Source: DASZUK01 sp963844575 (GTDB lineage Bacteria; Actinomycetota; Acidimicrobiia; Acidimicrobiales; RAAP-2). From it: a stretch of DNA of 64,000 nucleotides. Numbering within the stretch: the stretch's first letter is position 1; every line of letters starts with the position of its first letter. The position numbers and the translations under genes are program-made. The stretch is taken from assembly GCA_963844575.1 (NCBI GenBank), contig CAWJOU010000005.1, positions 1,240,001 through 1,304,000 on the forward strand, given 5' to 3'. Under the pieces are notes generated by a model, which worked only from the letters and a program-made list of their open reading frames with translations, was not told where the DNA came from and did not search any database. This document shows positions 55,080 to 63,741 of this stretch, one piece after another.

Positions 55080-56174
55080 ATGGCTCTCTCGATCGGCATC
55101 GTCGGCCTCCCGAACGTCGGCAAGTCGACGCTCTTCAACGCGCTGACCCGCAACGACGTGCTCGCGGCCAACTACCCGTTCGCCACCATCGACGCCAACG
55201 TCGGCGTCGTCGCCGTCCCCGATCCCCGGCTCGAGAAGCTGGCCGCCCTCTACGACAGCGAGCGCGTCGTGGCGGCCGCGGTGACGTTCGTCGACATCGC
55301 GGGCATCGTCCGCGGCGCCTCCGAGGGCGAGGGGCTCGGCAACCAGTTCCTCGCCGCCATCCGCGAGACCGACGCCATCTGCCAGGTCGTCCGGGCGTTC
55401 GACGACGACGACGTCATCCACGTCGACGGCCGCGTCGACCCGGCCGACGACATCGCCACCGTCAACACCGAGCTCGTCCTCGCCGACCTCCAGACCGTCG
55501 ACAACCGGCTGGCCAAGTTGAGCCGGGAGGCCCGGATGCGGCCCGAGCTGGCCCCGGTACTGGCCGCGACGACCGCGGCCCGCGACGTGCTCGACGGTGG
55601 CCGGCCCATCTCCGCCGCGGTCGCCGCCGGCGACATCGACCCGGCCAGCCGGGAGTGGCTGGCCGACCTGCACCTGTTGACGGCCAAGCCGTTCATCTAC
55701 GTCTTCAACGTCGACGAAGCCGCGCTCGGCGACCGCGGCCCGGCGGCCGCGCTCGCCGCGGCCGTCGCCCCGGCCGAGTCCGTCGTGCTCTGCGCCCAGA
55801 TCGAGGCCGAGCTGGCCGCCCTCGAACCCGACGACGCGGCCGAGCTGCTCGCCGGCTACGGCCAGGACGAGTCCGGGCTCGAGCAGCTCGTCCGGGTCGG
55901 CTTCCACACCCTCGGCCTGCAGACCTTCCTGACCGCCGGGCCCAAGGAGGCCCGGGCCTGGACGATCCATATCGGTGACACCGCACCCGCGGCCGCCGGC
56001 GTCATCCACACCGACTTCCAGCGCGGTTTCGTGAAGGCCGAGATCGTCGGCTACGACGACCTCGTCGCCGCTGGCTCCGTCCCCGCCGCCCGAGCCGCCG
56101 GGAAGGCCCGCATCGAGGGCAAGGACTACGTCATGCGCGACGGTGACGTCGTCGAGTTCCGCTTCAACGTCTGA
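55080..56174 (+). CDS. ychF: Redox-regulated ATPase YchF (Obg family)
   Basis: This 364-aa P-loop protein has G1 GIVGLPNVGKSTLFNALTRN, switch II FVDIAGIVRGASEGEGLGNQ and the unusual specificity motif NVDE in FIYVFNVDEAA, which favours ATP over GTP. The C-terminal TGS domain (KEARAWTIHIGDTAPAAAGV then IHTDFQRGFVKAEIVGYDDL) is complete. YchF associates with ribosomes and affects stress responses. Start ATG 55080 gives the canonical MALSIGIVGLPN. Its stop codon lies in the first unit of a 19-bp tandem repeat. Confidence 0.95.
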   Translation: MALSIGIVGLPNVGKSTLFNALTRNDVLAANYPFATIDANVGVVAVPDPRLEKLAALYDSERVVAAAVTFVDIAGIVRGASEGEGLGNQFLAAIRETDAICQVVRAFDDDDVIHVDGRVDPADDIATVNTELVLADLQTVDNRLAKLSREARMRPELAPVLAATTAARDVLDGGRPISAAVAAGDIDPASREWLADLHLLTAKPFIYVFNVDEAALGDRGPAAALAAAVAPAESVVLCAQIEAELAALEPDDAAELLAGYGQDESGLEQLVRVGFHTLGLQTFLTAGPKEARAWTIHIGDTAPAAAGVIHTDFQRGFVKAEIVGYDDLVAAGSVPAARAAGKARIEGKDYVMRDGDVVEFRFNV

Positions 56175-56244
56175 AGCCGCGCTCCAGGTCTGAAGCGCCG
56201 CTCCTGGTCTGAAGCGCCGCTCCTGGTCTGAAGCGCCGCTCCAG
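56169..56244 (+). repeat. Four 19-bp tandem repeats containing the ychF stop codon
   Basis: The unit is GTCTGAAGCGCCGCTCCTG; copies start at 56169, 56188, 56207 and 56226 and differ at one to three positions. The ychF TGA (56172-56174) is in copy 1. TGAs in copies 2 and 3 fall in the other two frames. Seen directly. Confidence 0.93.
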
Positions 56245-56390
56245 CTGCCATTCAGGGCAGTCCCAGCCGCCTCTCGTCAATGGCCGCGGCCGCCTGGCGA
56301 TCACGGCAATCGGCGCCTGAGTTGTGCTATCCATCGATCGTCGCATGAGGCGTCGGCGGTGGTCCCCGCCGAGCGAGCCAAGGAGTCGCT

Positions 56391-58022
56391 ATGACCGCTA
56401 TGAGCGCCACCGGCCGGCCGAGGAACCTGATCCTGGCCGGCATGATCTTCGCCGTGGCGATGACGTTCATCGACCAGACGATCGTCTCGATCGCCGCGCC
56501 GAACATCCAGCGCGAGCTCGGGCTGACGGACACCGGGATGCAGTGGGCCATCAACGCCTACCTCGTCGCCCTGGCCGCGCTGTTCGCCTTCGGCGGCCGG
56601 TTGGCCGACACCATGGGCCACCGCAAGATGGTCGTGCTCGGCGTCATCATCTTCGCCGCCGCGTCGACGATGTGCGGGCTGACGCCGAAGGGATCGGCCG
56701 CCGAGGCGTGGCTCATCACCTTCCGGGCAGTCCAGGGGGCCGGCGGCGCCATCATGTTCCCGGCCGCCCTCGGCATCGTCGTGCAGACGTTCCCGCTGCG
56801 CGAACGCGGCAAGGCGCTGGCCATGTTCTTCGGCATCACCGGCGGGCTGACGGCCATCGGGCCGCTCCTCGGCGGGTACCTGACGGAGTGGACGTGGCGG
56901 GCCATCTTCTGGGTGAACGTGCCGGTGGCCATCGTCGCCCTCGTCCTGATCGCCATCTCGAAGCCGGTGACCGACCACAAGCCGGCGCCCATCGACTATC
57001 GAGGCCTGGCGCTGATCGTCGGCGGCGTCGCCCTCAGCGTGATCGGGTTCCAGCAGTCGGCCGTCTGGGGGTGGGGCAACCCGGCCACCATCCTCTGCAT
57101 CGTCGTCGGGATCCTCATGCTCGTGGTGTTCGCCGTGGTCGAGCAGCGGACCCGGACACCGTTGATGAAGGTCGACATCTTCCGCATCCGGGCGTTCGCC
57201 ATGGAGAACGTCGTCCTCGGCGTCGCCATGCTGGCGTTCGTCCCGCTCTTCTTCTTCGCCAGCGAGTACGCCCAGATCGCCCTCGGGAAGTCGGCCCAGA
57301 CAACCGGCCTCGTGCTGCTGTACTTCTTCGCCGGCTTCGTCGTGACGTCCCAGATCGGCGGGCGCATCCTCGATGCCCGCGGCGCCAAGATCCCGGTCGT
57401 CCTCGGCTGCGCCATCGCCGCCGTCGGGTTCGCCCTGTGGGCCGGCAAGATGACCGACCTGAACCTCTCCCACCAGATCTGGGAGATCATCCTGGCCGGC
57501 GCCGGTATGGGGTTCATGTTGAGCCCGGCCAGCACCGACGCGGTCAACCGGGCGTCGCGGCTGTCCTACGGCGAGGCGACCGGTATCACCCAGACGGTGC
57601 GGAACTATTCGGCCAGCATCGGCCTGGCCATCCTGGGCACGATCCTCGTCAACCGGCTGCGGTCCGAGGTGACGAGCAGTCTGCTGGCGAAGGGGGCGAG
57701 CCCGACGCAGGCGGCGGCCGGGGCGGCCAAGGCCACGGCGGCCAGTTCCGGGGCCGGTGGCAGCGGCGGCGGTGCCGGGGCCGTTCCCCATTTCCTCCGC
57801 GTCGACTTCGCCCACGCGTCGCAGACCGTCTTCTATGTCATGGCCGCGGTCATGGCCGTGGCGGCCGTCGTCGCCCTGATCGGGCTCCAGCGGGGCGTCC
57901 AGGAAGACCTGGCCACAGCCACAGCCACAGCCACAGCCGGGTCGGTCGCCGCCGCGGCGACCGACCCGATCGCCACAGCCGAGCCGGCGGGGGAGGCTGG
58001 AGGAACGGTCCCGGCCCCTTGA
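56391..58022 (+). CDS. MFS drug transporter, DHA2 (EmrB/QacA) family
   Basis: This 543-aa protein has 13-14 hydrophobic segments. Landmarks: MIFAVAMTFIDQTIVSIAAP (TM1 with D and the T-I-V motif), WAINAYLVALAALFAFGGRL and ADTMGHRKMVVLGVIIFAAA (motif A), and FRAVQGAGGAIMFPAALGIV. Drug or toxin export by proton antiport is the family role. AAGGAG lies 6 bases before ATG 56391. The C-terminal tail contains an Ala/Thr run coded by CAGCCA hexamers at about 57917-57937. Confidence 0.9.
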   Translation: MTAMSATGRPRNLILAGMIFAVAMTFIDQTIVSIAAPNIQRELGLTDTGMQWAINAYLVALAALFAFGGRLADTMGHRKMVVLGVIIFAAASTMCGLTPKGSAAEAWLITFRAVQGAGGAIMFPAALGIVVQTFPLRERGKALAMFFGITGGLTAIGPLLGGYLTEWTWRAIFWVNVPVAIVALVLIAISKPVTDHKPAPIDYRGLALIVGGVALSVIGFQQSAVWGWGNPATILCIVVGILMLVVFAVVEQRTRTPLMKVDIFRIRAFAMENVVLGVAMLAFVPLFFFASEYAQIALGKSAQTTGLVLLYFFAGFVVTSQIGGRILDARGAKIPVVLGCAIAAVGFALWAGKMTDLNLSHQIWEIILAGAGMGFMLSPASTDAVNRASRLSYGEATGITQTVRNYSASIGLAILGTILVNRLRSEVTSSLLAKGASPTQAAAGAAKATAASSGAGGSGGGAGAVPHFLRVDFAHASQTVFYVMAAVMAVAAVVALIGLQRGVQEDLATATATATAGSVAAAATDPIATAEPAGEAGGTVPAP

Positions 58023-58150
58023 CGACGGCGGACCGCCCGTCGTCCGGCTAGGGCGGTGGCTCGCCAGGGGACCGGGCGCCGAGCAGGACCGGGAAGGTCG
58101 GGGCCAGCCCGCCCACCGCGGCCGGCATCGGGCGCAACGTTATCCGGGCG

Positions 58151-58438
58151 TCACCGTTCCCCGGTGAGGTGAGGCTTCGGCTCGCCGGGGCGGCCGTCCG
58201 TCCCGGCGTCCGTCCCGGCGCCTGGCCTGTCGCCTGGCCTGTCGCCCGGCCCGGTGTCGGGGTCGCCGCTCGCCTGGCCAGCCGCGTCGGCGCCGGCCTG
58301 GCCAGCCGCCTTGCCGCTCTCGACGAGCTTGTCGAGCGCGGCGTCCAGCGCCTCCGGGTCGCTCTGTGTCACCACCGGCATCAGCTGGGCTATCACGTCG
58401 GCGACCTCCTCGGCCCGGTCGTCACTCCGTCCGTCCAT
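58151..58438 (-). CDS. Small hypothetical protein with Gly/Asp/Pro-rich tail
   Basis: This 95-aa protein starts at ATG 58438 with MDGRSDDRAEEVADVIAQLM. A short helical region (SDPEALDAALDKLVESGKAA) and a low-complexity end built from GDRPGDRPGAGTDAGTDG follow. The tail is coded by 14-16-bp repeats (around 58211-58245), so it may be repeat-expanded. No family was recognised. It diverges from the PhnB-like gene. Confidence 0.45.
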   Translation of the reverse strand: MDGRSDDRAEEVADVIAQLMPVVTQSDPEALDAALDKLVESGKAAGQAGADAAGQASGDPDTGPGDRPGDRPGAGTDAGTDGRPGEPKPHLTGER

Positions 58439-58613
58439 CCGTCGGTCCTCCGTCCGAACCCCGCCGATGGCCGCCGGATGGTGGCCGGTGCTCCGCACGA
58501 TAGCCATTCGGTTCCGACGTCCGGACCGATGACTTCGGGACGCGACATCCGTCACTATGGGAAAGTGAGCGCCGCTCCCGGCTCGAGCGGCCGGCGACCG
58601 TAGGAGGGATGTC

Positions 58614-59087
58614 ATGCCCCGGATCACCCCCAGCCTCTGGTTCGACACCAACGGGCTCGACGCGGCCGAATTCTACATTTCGATTTTCCCGAGCTCGGCG
58701 GTCAAGAACGTCCATTACTACGGCGATGCCGGTCCCCGCGACGCCGGCACGGTGTTGATGGTCGAGTTCTCGCTCGACGGGCAGGACTTCATCGCCATCA
58801 ACGGCGGCCCGCAGTTCACCTTCGACGAGGCCATCTCGTTCACCATCCACTGCGCCGACCAGGCCGAGGTCGACCACTACTGGGCCAAGCTCACCGACGG
58901 CGGCGAGGAGGGGCAGTGTGGATGGCTGAAGGATCGCTACGGCCTCTCGTGGCAGGTCGTGCCCGACGAGATGGGCGAGGTGCTCGGCGACCCCGATCCG
59001 GCCCGGGCCCAACGGGCGATGCAGGCGATGCTCGGGATGTCCAAGCTCGACCTCGACGCCCTCCGGGCCGCCGCCGACGGGACGTAG
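58614..59087 (+). CDS. VOC-superfamily PhnB-like protein
   Basis: This 157-aa protein has the bleomycin-resistance/glyoxalase (VOC) fold: ITPSLWFDTNGLDAAEFYIS, TVLMVEFSLDGQDFIAINGG, QFTFDEAISFTIHCADQAEV and the C-terminal GQCGWLKDRYGLSWQVVPDE. This is the 3-demethylubiquinone-methyltransferase-like/PhnB group, usually of unknown function. GGAGGG precedes ATG 58614. It is followed by degenerate GGCGCGATGGTGCTC repeats and a strong hairpin. Confidence 0.87.
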   Translation: MPRITPSLWFDTNGLDAAEFYISIFPSSAVKNVHYYGDAGPRDAGTVLMVEFSLDGQDFIAINGGPQFTFDEAISFTIHCADQAEVDHYWAKLTDGGEEGQCGWLKDRYGLSWQVVPDEMGEVLGDPDPARAQRAMQAMLGMSKLDLDALRAAADGT

Positions 59088-59184
59088 CTGGCCGGCTTGG
59101 CCAGATGCCGCGCTGCGCTCCGGCGCGATGGTGCTCGCCGGCGCGACGCTGTTTCCCCGGCGCGATGGTGCTCCCCGGAAACGA

Positions 59185-59216
59185 ACGAACCCCTCCCGTG
59201 AACGGGAGGGGTTCGT
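59185..59216 (+). terminator. Perfect terminator hairpin after the PhnB-like gene
   Basis: ACGAACCCCTCCCGT (59185-59199) and ACGGGAGGGGTTCGT (59202-59216) pair perfectly over 15 bp. No U-tract follows. It sits between two convergent genes. Confidence 0.75.
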
Positions 59217-59314
59217 CGCAGAGTGTCCCGCCGTGCTGGTGGAACACCGTTACTACGGAGCCGCCGACGATGTTGGATCAGAATTTTCTGGAACGCACCG
59301 GCGCGGTACGTCGG

Positions 59315-59875
59315 TCAGCCGTCGACGGTGAACGGCGTCGTGATCTGCTTGCCGGACGGCGCGACGACGTACCAGTAGCCGCCTTCGTTGAGCAGGGCCT
59401 GGCCGGTAACCATGCCGGGCTTCGTGTCGCCGTTCCAGGTGTAGAGCGGGTGACCGCCGTAGGTGACCTGGGTCGACCCGTCCGACCGCCGGATCTCGCC
59501 GACGAGCGACTGCCGAAGGCCGTGACCGACCGTCGGCGCCTGGTCGGCCGGCACGGTGAGTGGCGGCCAGACCAGCACGCACGAGGCGGAGACACACGCG
59601 CTCGACGTCGGCGTGTCGGGGGCGAAGTCGTAGAGCGTGGCGCCGGTGCCGGTGGTCAGGATGGGCCCGACCGGCGACGGCTCGGTCGAGACGGTGAGGC
59701 CGGCCGCGGTGGTCGGCGTCGCCTGGATCGTGGTGACCGGCGGGCCGCCGCCGCAGGCCGCGAGGACGACCGCGCCAACGAGGGCGGCCAGTGCCCCCAG
59801 GAGCCGCGGCACCGTTGCGGTCGTCGGGATCCACCGGCTCGCCGACGCCGCGTGCGCTCGCGTCGTCGGGCTCAC
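59315..59875 (-). CDS. Lipoprotein with secreted-repeat (PF03640-like) domain
   Basis: This 186-aa protein has a lipobox near residue 40 (LVGAVVLAACGGGPPVTTIQ). Two copies of the secreted repeat of unknown function follow: TGATLYDFAPDTPTSSACVS then SCVLVWPPLTVPADQAPTVG, and QVTYGGHPLYTWNGDTKPGM. The paired cysteines and Y-x-F-x-x-D pattern fit. Such proteins occur with SCO1 and haem or copper genes; here the SCO1-like gene is directly upstream (25 bases) and the repeat array at the junction supplies both the stop of one gene and the GTG start of the other. Confidence 0.82.
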   Translation of the reverse strand: MSPTTRAHAASASRWIPTTATVPRLLGALAALVGAVVLAACGGGPPVTTIQATPTTAAGLTVSTEPSPVGPILTTGTGATLYDFAPDTPTSSACVSASCVLVWPPLTVPADQAPTVGHGLRQSLVGEIRRSDGSTQVTYGGHPLYTWNGDTKPGMVTGQALLNEGGYWYVVAPSGKQITTPFTVDG

Positions 59876-59906
59876 GTCGTCGCGGTCACGTCGTCGCGGT
59901 CACGTC
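59865..59906 (-). repeat. Three 14-bp tandem repeats at the SCO1/lipoprotein junction
   Basis: On the minus strand, copies of GACGTGACCGCGAC (59906-59893 and 59892-59879) are followed by a diverged third (59878-59865). The SCO1 stop TGA lies in the first and the lipoprotein GTG start in the third. TGA triplets appear in all three frames. Confidence 0.9.
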
Positions 59907-60676
59907 GACGTGGCTGGGATTGTCTTACCGACGAGCCAGCTCAGCGCGGCGAGGGCCTGGGGGATCGTCCACGAGTTGGCGGTCTGGTGGTAGAGGTTCG
60001 TCAGGCCGCCGGCGTTGAGCAGCTTGCGCAGCCCGGGGTCGAGCTGGCCGTGCAGGTTCGGCGGCTCGACGGTGATGAACCGTTCGTGGCCGGCCGGGTC
60101 GAGCAGGATGAACCCGTCGGTGTGGTCGACGTCGAACGTCAGCGGCTGGCCGGTCCACCAGTCGAGCATCGCCGGCTGCTCTTCCGGGACCCTGGCGAAG
60201 TACACGTCGAACTGCTTCCAGAAGGCCTTCAGGTTGGCCAGCGTCCCGGTGAGGAGCGGCCAGTCCGCGCCGAACCGCTTGGCATAGGCCGTCAGCCGGG
60301 CCGGCGAGTCGCGCCACGGGTCGACGGACACCTCGAGGAAGACGACCTGGCCGCCGAGCCCGGCCGCCTGCACGTCGCGCTGCATGGCCAGGAACGCGCC
60401 GGTGACGAGCGGGCACTCGTCCTGGCAGAGGCTGAGGAACGGGGCCATGACGACGTACTTGCCCCGGTAGGCGGCCAACGTGGTCGGCCGGCCTTGCTCG
60501 GTGACGAGGGTCGTCGTCGGGACCGGACGGTTCTGGACGATCCCCAGGCTGGCCGGCGGGGCCGGCGGCGAGCTGCTGCAGGCGGCGAGCAGGCCGCCGG
60601 CGAGGCCGGCGAGGACGAGCCCGGTGACCGCGGTCCGGGCGCGCCGGCCGACGACGAAACGGCGGAGGGAAACCAC
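59900..60676 (-). CDS. SCO1/SenC-family lipoprotein, copper chaperone-like
   Basis: This 258-aa thioredoxin-fold lipoprotein has a lipobox (GLAGGLLAACSSSPPAPP) near residue 32 and the copper site C-x-x-x-C in FLSLCQDECPLVTGAF with the distant His in FDVDHTDGFILLDPAG. SCO1 proteins deliver copper or act as thiol reductants for cytochrome oxidase assembly. Here both cysteines and the His are present. It is followed by a secreted-repeat lipoprotein in the same direction, so a small copper or redox operon is plausible. Confidence 0.87.
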   Translation of the reverse strand: MVSLRRFVVGRRARTAVTGLVLAGLAGGLLAACSSSPPAPPASLGIVQNRPVPTTTLVTEQGRPTTLAAYRGKYVVMAPFLSLCQDECPLVTGAFLAMQRDVQAAGLGGQVVFLEVSVDPWRDSPARLTAYAKRFGADWPLLTGTLANLKAFWKQFDVYFARVPEEQPAMLDWWTGQPLTFDVDHTDGFILLDPAGHERFITVEPPNLHGQLDPGLRKLLNAGGLTNLYHQTANSWTIPQALAALSWLVGKTIPATST

Positions 60677-60767
60677 ACCCCATCCCTAGCCGACCACGGT
60701 CCGCCGGGACCAGTCGCCCCTCGGCCCGCTCGTCGATCGGCGGCCGGCCCGATCGGTTCGACGCGGG

Positions 60768-61397
60768 TCAGTCGTCGTCGGGCGGGTCGGGTGGGAGGAA
60801 GGTCATCGGCAGGTCGGCCAGCTGGACGAGAGTGGACGAGATCCAGCGGGTGAGGGCGCTGACGATCGGCTGGAGCGTCGTCGGGTCCTCGAGGTTCGTC
60901 TCGTCGAGCCGGATCGGCCCCTCGTACGCGGCTTCGACAGCCCACCGGACGGACGGGGTGGTGTCGGCGTCCCGGTCGTGGTCGGGCTCGGCGCGGACCT
61001 CCTCGATCGTGGTCGACGACCGGACGAGCGGCTCGCGCCCGAGCACGGGGCTCTCGGTCGGGAGGACCGCGAGCACCTGCTCGGCCGGCGGCGGCCCGGC
61101 GAGTCGCTGGATGCGCATGGCGACCTCGACGATGACCTCGGGGAGCTCGGCCGGGGCCTCGCCGATCGACCAGCTCCGGTAGGCGGTCTGGCTCCACGTC
61201 GGCCAGTCGATCGAGAGGTCGGCGCGGACCCGGGGCGGCTGCTCCTCGCCGGGCAGGCTGTAGCTCGTCTCCCAGGAGACGTCGCCGAGGAAGACGTCGA
61301 CCTGGAACCGCTCTTCGACGGCTTGTCGTTGCAGCAGCGCCTCGTCCAGGGACCGGCGGATGGTGCTGATCAGATCGACGAGGAGGTGGTCGAGCAC
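60768..61397 (-). CDS. Hypothetical protein of actinobacterial type
   Basis: This 209-aa protein starts at GTG 61397 (the next upstream in-frame starts lack support). It has a helical N-terminus (LDHLLVDLISTIRRSLDEAL), a beta-rich middle (DVFLGDVSWETSYSLPGEEQ, LSIDWPTWSQTAYRSWSIGE), then IVEVAMRIQRLAGPPPAEQV and an acidic end (PPDPPDDD). No signal or membrane segment and no family were recognised. It diverges from the GDPD gene (25 bases between starts), so the two may share a promoter region. Confidence 0.6.
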   Translation of the reverse strand: MLDHLLVDLISTIRRSLDEALLQRQAVEERFQVDVFLGDVSWETSYSLPGEEQPPRVRADLSIDWPTWSQTAYRSWSIGEAPAELPEVIVEVAMRIQRLAGPPPAEQVLAVLPTESPVLGREPLVRSSTTIEEVRAEPDHDRDADTTPSVRWAVEAAYEGPIRLDETNLEDPTTLQPIVSALTRWISSTLVQLADLPMTFLPPDPPDDD

Positions 61398-61421
61398 GGC
61401 GGCAGAGGCTACCTTCCCAGC

Positions 61422-62284
61422 GTGCCCGACGATCGACGATGGCTCGAACGCCGGATCGTGGCGTACGCCCACCAGGGCGGAGCCTGGGAATGGCCGTCGT
61501 CGACGCTCTTCGCCATCGACCGGGCGATAGCGGCCGGAGCGACGGCGATCGAGCTCGACGTCCACGCGACGGCCGACGGCGAGCTGGTCGTCTGCCACGA
61601 CGCGACGGTCGACCGGACGACGGAAGGGGCCGGCCGGATCGCGGAGATGACGCTGGCGGAGGTGAAGGCCCTCGACAACGCCTACTGGTTCATCCCCGGC
61701 GCCGACGTCACGCCGGGCCGGCCGGCGGCGGACTACCCGTACCGGGGCGCGCCGCGACCGACCCGGACTTCCGGGTGGCGACGTTGCGGGAGGTGCTCGA
61801 GCGGTGCGCCGGCGTGGTGCTCAACCTCGACATCAAGCAGACCGCGCCGGCCGTCGCGCCGTACGAGGCGGCGCTGGCCGACCTGCTGGCCGAGGTCGGC
61901 CGGACCGACGACGTCATCGTGGCGTCGTTCCTCGACCCGGCGACCGATGCGTTCCGGGCCGTCGCGCCGGACGTGGCGGTGTCGGCCGGCACGATGGCGA
62001 CGGCCGAGTTCTGGCGGGCGGTGCAGGAGGGCGTGGCGCCGGTGCCGCCGCCAGTGGCCGCGTTCCAGGTGCCCGAGCGCCGTGGCGAGCTGGTCGTCGT
62101 CGACGAGCGCTTCGTCGAGGCCGCGCATCGGGCCGGCATCGCGGTCCACGTGTGGACGGTCAACGACCGCGACGACATGGCGCGGCTCATCGACCTCGGG
62201 GTGGACGGGATCATCTCCGACCTACCGACGACGCTGGTCGACGTCCTCGACGCCCACGGCGTCGCCTGGCCGGGCTTGGGCTGA
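61422..62284 (+). pseudogene. Glycerophosphodiester phosphodiesterase with a frameshift
   Basis: From GTG 61422 the frame codes a GDPD N-terminus: VAYAHQGGAWEWPSSTLFAI, then ATAIELDVHATADGELVVCH with E-x-D and catalytic His, and NAYWFIPGADVTPGRPAADY. At about 61745-61755 the good frame shifts by one base (missing G near CGGGGCGCGCC). The rest continues as TDPDFRVATLREVLERCAGV, LNLDIKQTAP and HVWTVNDRDDMARLIDLGVD, then stops at 62284. Joined, it is a normal GDPD of about 287 aa. It is a genuine frameshift or an error in a GC run. Confidence 0.85.
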
Positions 62285-62373
62285 CCCGCTCGGGCCAGGC
62301 GAGATGGGGCTAACGAGATGGGGGCTGGCGAGGTCGGCGCAGAGGGGTCAGCCGACGGGACCGGACCGACGGG

Positions 62374-62457
62374 TCAGCCGCGCCCGCAGTTCGGCTTCTT
62401 GCCGTGGTTGGCCTTCTTCTTCGACCGTAGCTTGCGCTTCACCGTCCGCTTCGACAT
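62374..62457 (-). CDS. 27-residue basic protein resembling ribosomal protein bL37
   Basis: Codons from ATG 62457 to TGA 62374 encode MSKRTVKRKLRSKKKANHGK then KPNCGRG. The basic body and the ANHGK-x-PN ending match what I recall of the short actinobacterial large-subunit protein bL37 (which ends KANHGKRPN-x). This copy has an extra Cys-Gly-Arg-Gly end. It is easily missed because of its size. SD evidence was not examined in detail beyond a weak G-rich stretch. It diverges from the DUF192 gene. Confidence 0.65.
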   Translation of the reverse strand: MSKRTVKRKLRSKKKANHGKKPNCGRG

Positions 62458-62508
62458 AAGACGGACAGCCTAGATGACGGGACTAGCGTCAGGCGACGTG
62501 GAGGACCG

Positions 62509-62850
62509 GTGAGGCAGGTCTGGCTCCTGCGCGACGGGGACGTGCTGGCGTCGATGGACGTCGCGGAGTGCCTGGCCGAGCGGGCCCGGGGGCTGTTCGG
62601 CCGGTCGGGCGACCAGGCCGCACTGCTCCTGCCCGGGACCCGTTCGATCCACACCGCGGGGGTGTCGCACCCGGTCGACGCGGCGTTCTTGGACCGGGAC
62701 CTGACGGTCCTGGCGACGGTACGCCTGAACCCGTGGCGGGTGGCCCTCCCCCGGCCGGGGGCCCGCAGTGTGCTGGCCTCGTCCGCCGGGAGCTTCGAGC
62801 GCTGGCGCCTGAGCCCGGGGGACCGGCTGGAGATCCGGGAGACGTCGTGA
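62509..62850 (+). CDS. DUF192 family protein
   Basis: This 113-aa protein starts at GTG 62509 (MRQVWLLRDGDVLASMDVAE). The DUF192 beta-barrel features are CLAERARGLFGRSGDQAALL, LLPGTRSIHTAGVSHPVDAA with the conserved H, then FLDRDLTVLATVRLNPWRVA. Function is unknown; members are often exported or cytosolic small proteins. It sits 10 bases before rsmI, probably in one operon. Confidence 0.8.
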   Translation: MRQVWLLRDGDVLASMDVAECLAERARGLFGRSGDQAALLLPGTRSIHTAGVSHPVDAAFLDRDLTVLATVRLNPWRVALPRPGARSVLASSAGSFERWRLSPGDRLEIRETS

Positions 62851-62860
62851 GTGGTCGCTC

Positions 62861-63733
62861 GTGACCGCGGTGCCGGCGACGGGCCAGGTCGTCCTCGTGG
62901 CGACGCCGATCGGCAATCTCGGCGACCTGGCGCCGCGGGCGCGAGAAGTGCTCGCAGTGGCGGACGTCGTCTGCTGTGAGGACACTCGCCGGACGCGGGC
63001 GCTGCTCAGCGCCTGCTCGATCCCGGCCGGCGGGCGGCTGGTCTCGCTGCACGCCCACAACGAAGCCGCCCGGATCCCCCAGATCCTCGGCTGGGTGGCG
63101 AACGGGAAGACGGTGGCGGTCGTGACGGACGCGGGGACGCCGGCGGTGTCGGACCCCGGGGCCCGGCTGGTGGCCGCGGCGGTCGCCGACGGCGTCGACG
63201 TGACGACGGTGCCGGGGCCCTCCGCGGTCCTGGCGGCGCTGGTCGTCAGCGGGCTGCCGACCGACCGGTTCTGTGTCGAGGGGTTCCTCCCCCGCCGAGG
63301 CACGGCCCGCCGTCGCCGGTTGGCCGCGCTGGCGACGGAGGAGCGGACGACGGTCGTCCTCGAGGCGCCGACGCGGTTGGCCGGCACGCTGGCCGAACTG
63401 GCGGCCACGCTCGGTGATCGCCCGGTGGCGGTGGCCCGCGAGCTGACGAAGGTTCACGAGGAGGTCTGGCGGGGCCGCCTCGGCGACGCGGCGGTCGAGC
63501 TGGCCGATCGGGAGGCCCGCGGCGAGGCGGTCCGCGGCGAGATCGTCGTCGTCGTCGGCGGTGCGCTGCCGCCGCTCCGGCCGGGTGACGACGTCGTCGC
63601 GGCGGCCGTGGCCGAGCGGCTGGCCGCCGGGGATTCGCCGCGCCAGGCCGCTGACGCGGTCGCCGGCGATCTCGACGTCCCCCGCCGCCGGGTGTACGAG
63701 ATGGCGATCGACCTCCGGGACCGGCGCGGCTGA
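62861..63733 (+). CDS. rsmI: 16S rRNA (cytidine1402-2'-O)-methyltransferase RsmI
   Basis: This 290-aa TP-methylase protein has QVVLVATPIGNLGDLAPRAR, VVCCEDTRRTRALLSACSIP, VAVVTDAGTPAVSDPGARLV and VPGPSAVLAALVVSGLPTDR, the fixed order of RsmI motifs. ELTKVHEEVWRGRLGDAAVE ends the core. It methylates C1402 of 16S rRNA at the 2'-O. It starts at GTG 62861 just after DUF192 and is followed 87 bases later by metG, the usual bacterial neighbour. Confidence 0.93.
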   Translation: MTAVPATGQVVLVATPIGNLGDLAPRAREVLAVADVVCCEDTRRTRALLSACSIPAGGRLVSLHAHNEAARIPQILGWVANGKTVAVVTDAGTPAVSDPGARLVAAAVADGVDVTTVPGPSAVLAALVVSGLPTDRFCVEGFLPRRGTARRRRLAALATEERTTVVLEAPTRLAGTLAELAATLGDRPVAVARELTKVHEEVWRGRLGDAAVELADREARGEAVRGEIVVVVGGALPPLRPGDDVVAAAVAERLAAGDSPRQAADAVAGDLDVPRRRVYEMAIDLRDRRG

Positions 63734-63741
63734 CATCAGCG

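Noticed and set aside
57917..57937. CAGCCA hexamer run in the MFS gene as a member of the stop-spanning repeats
   Set aside because: It is an in-frame coding microsatellite (Ala-Thr) about 85 bases before the stop and does not contain it.
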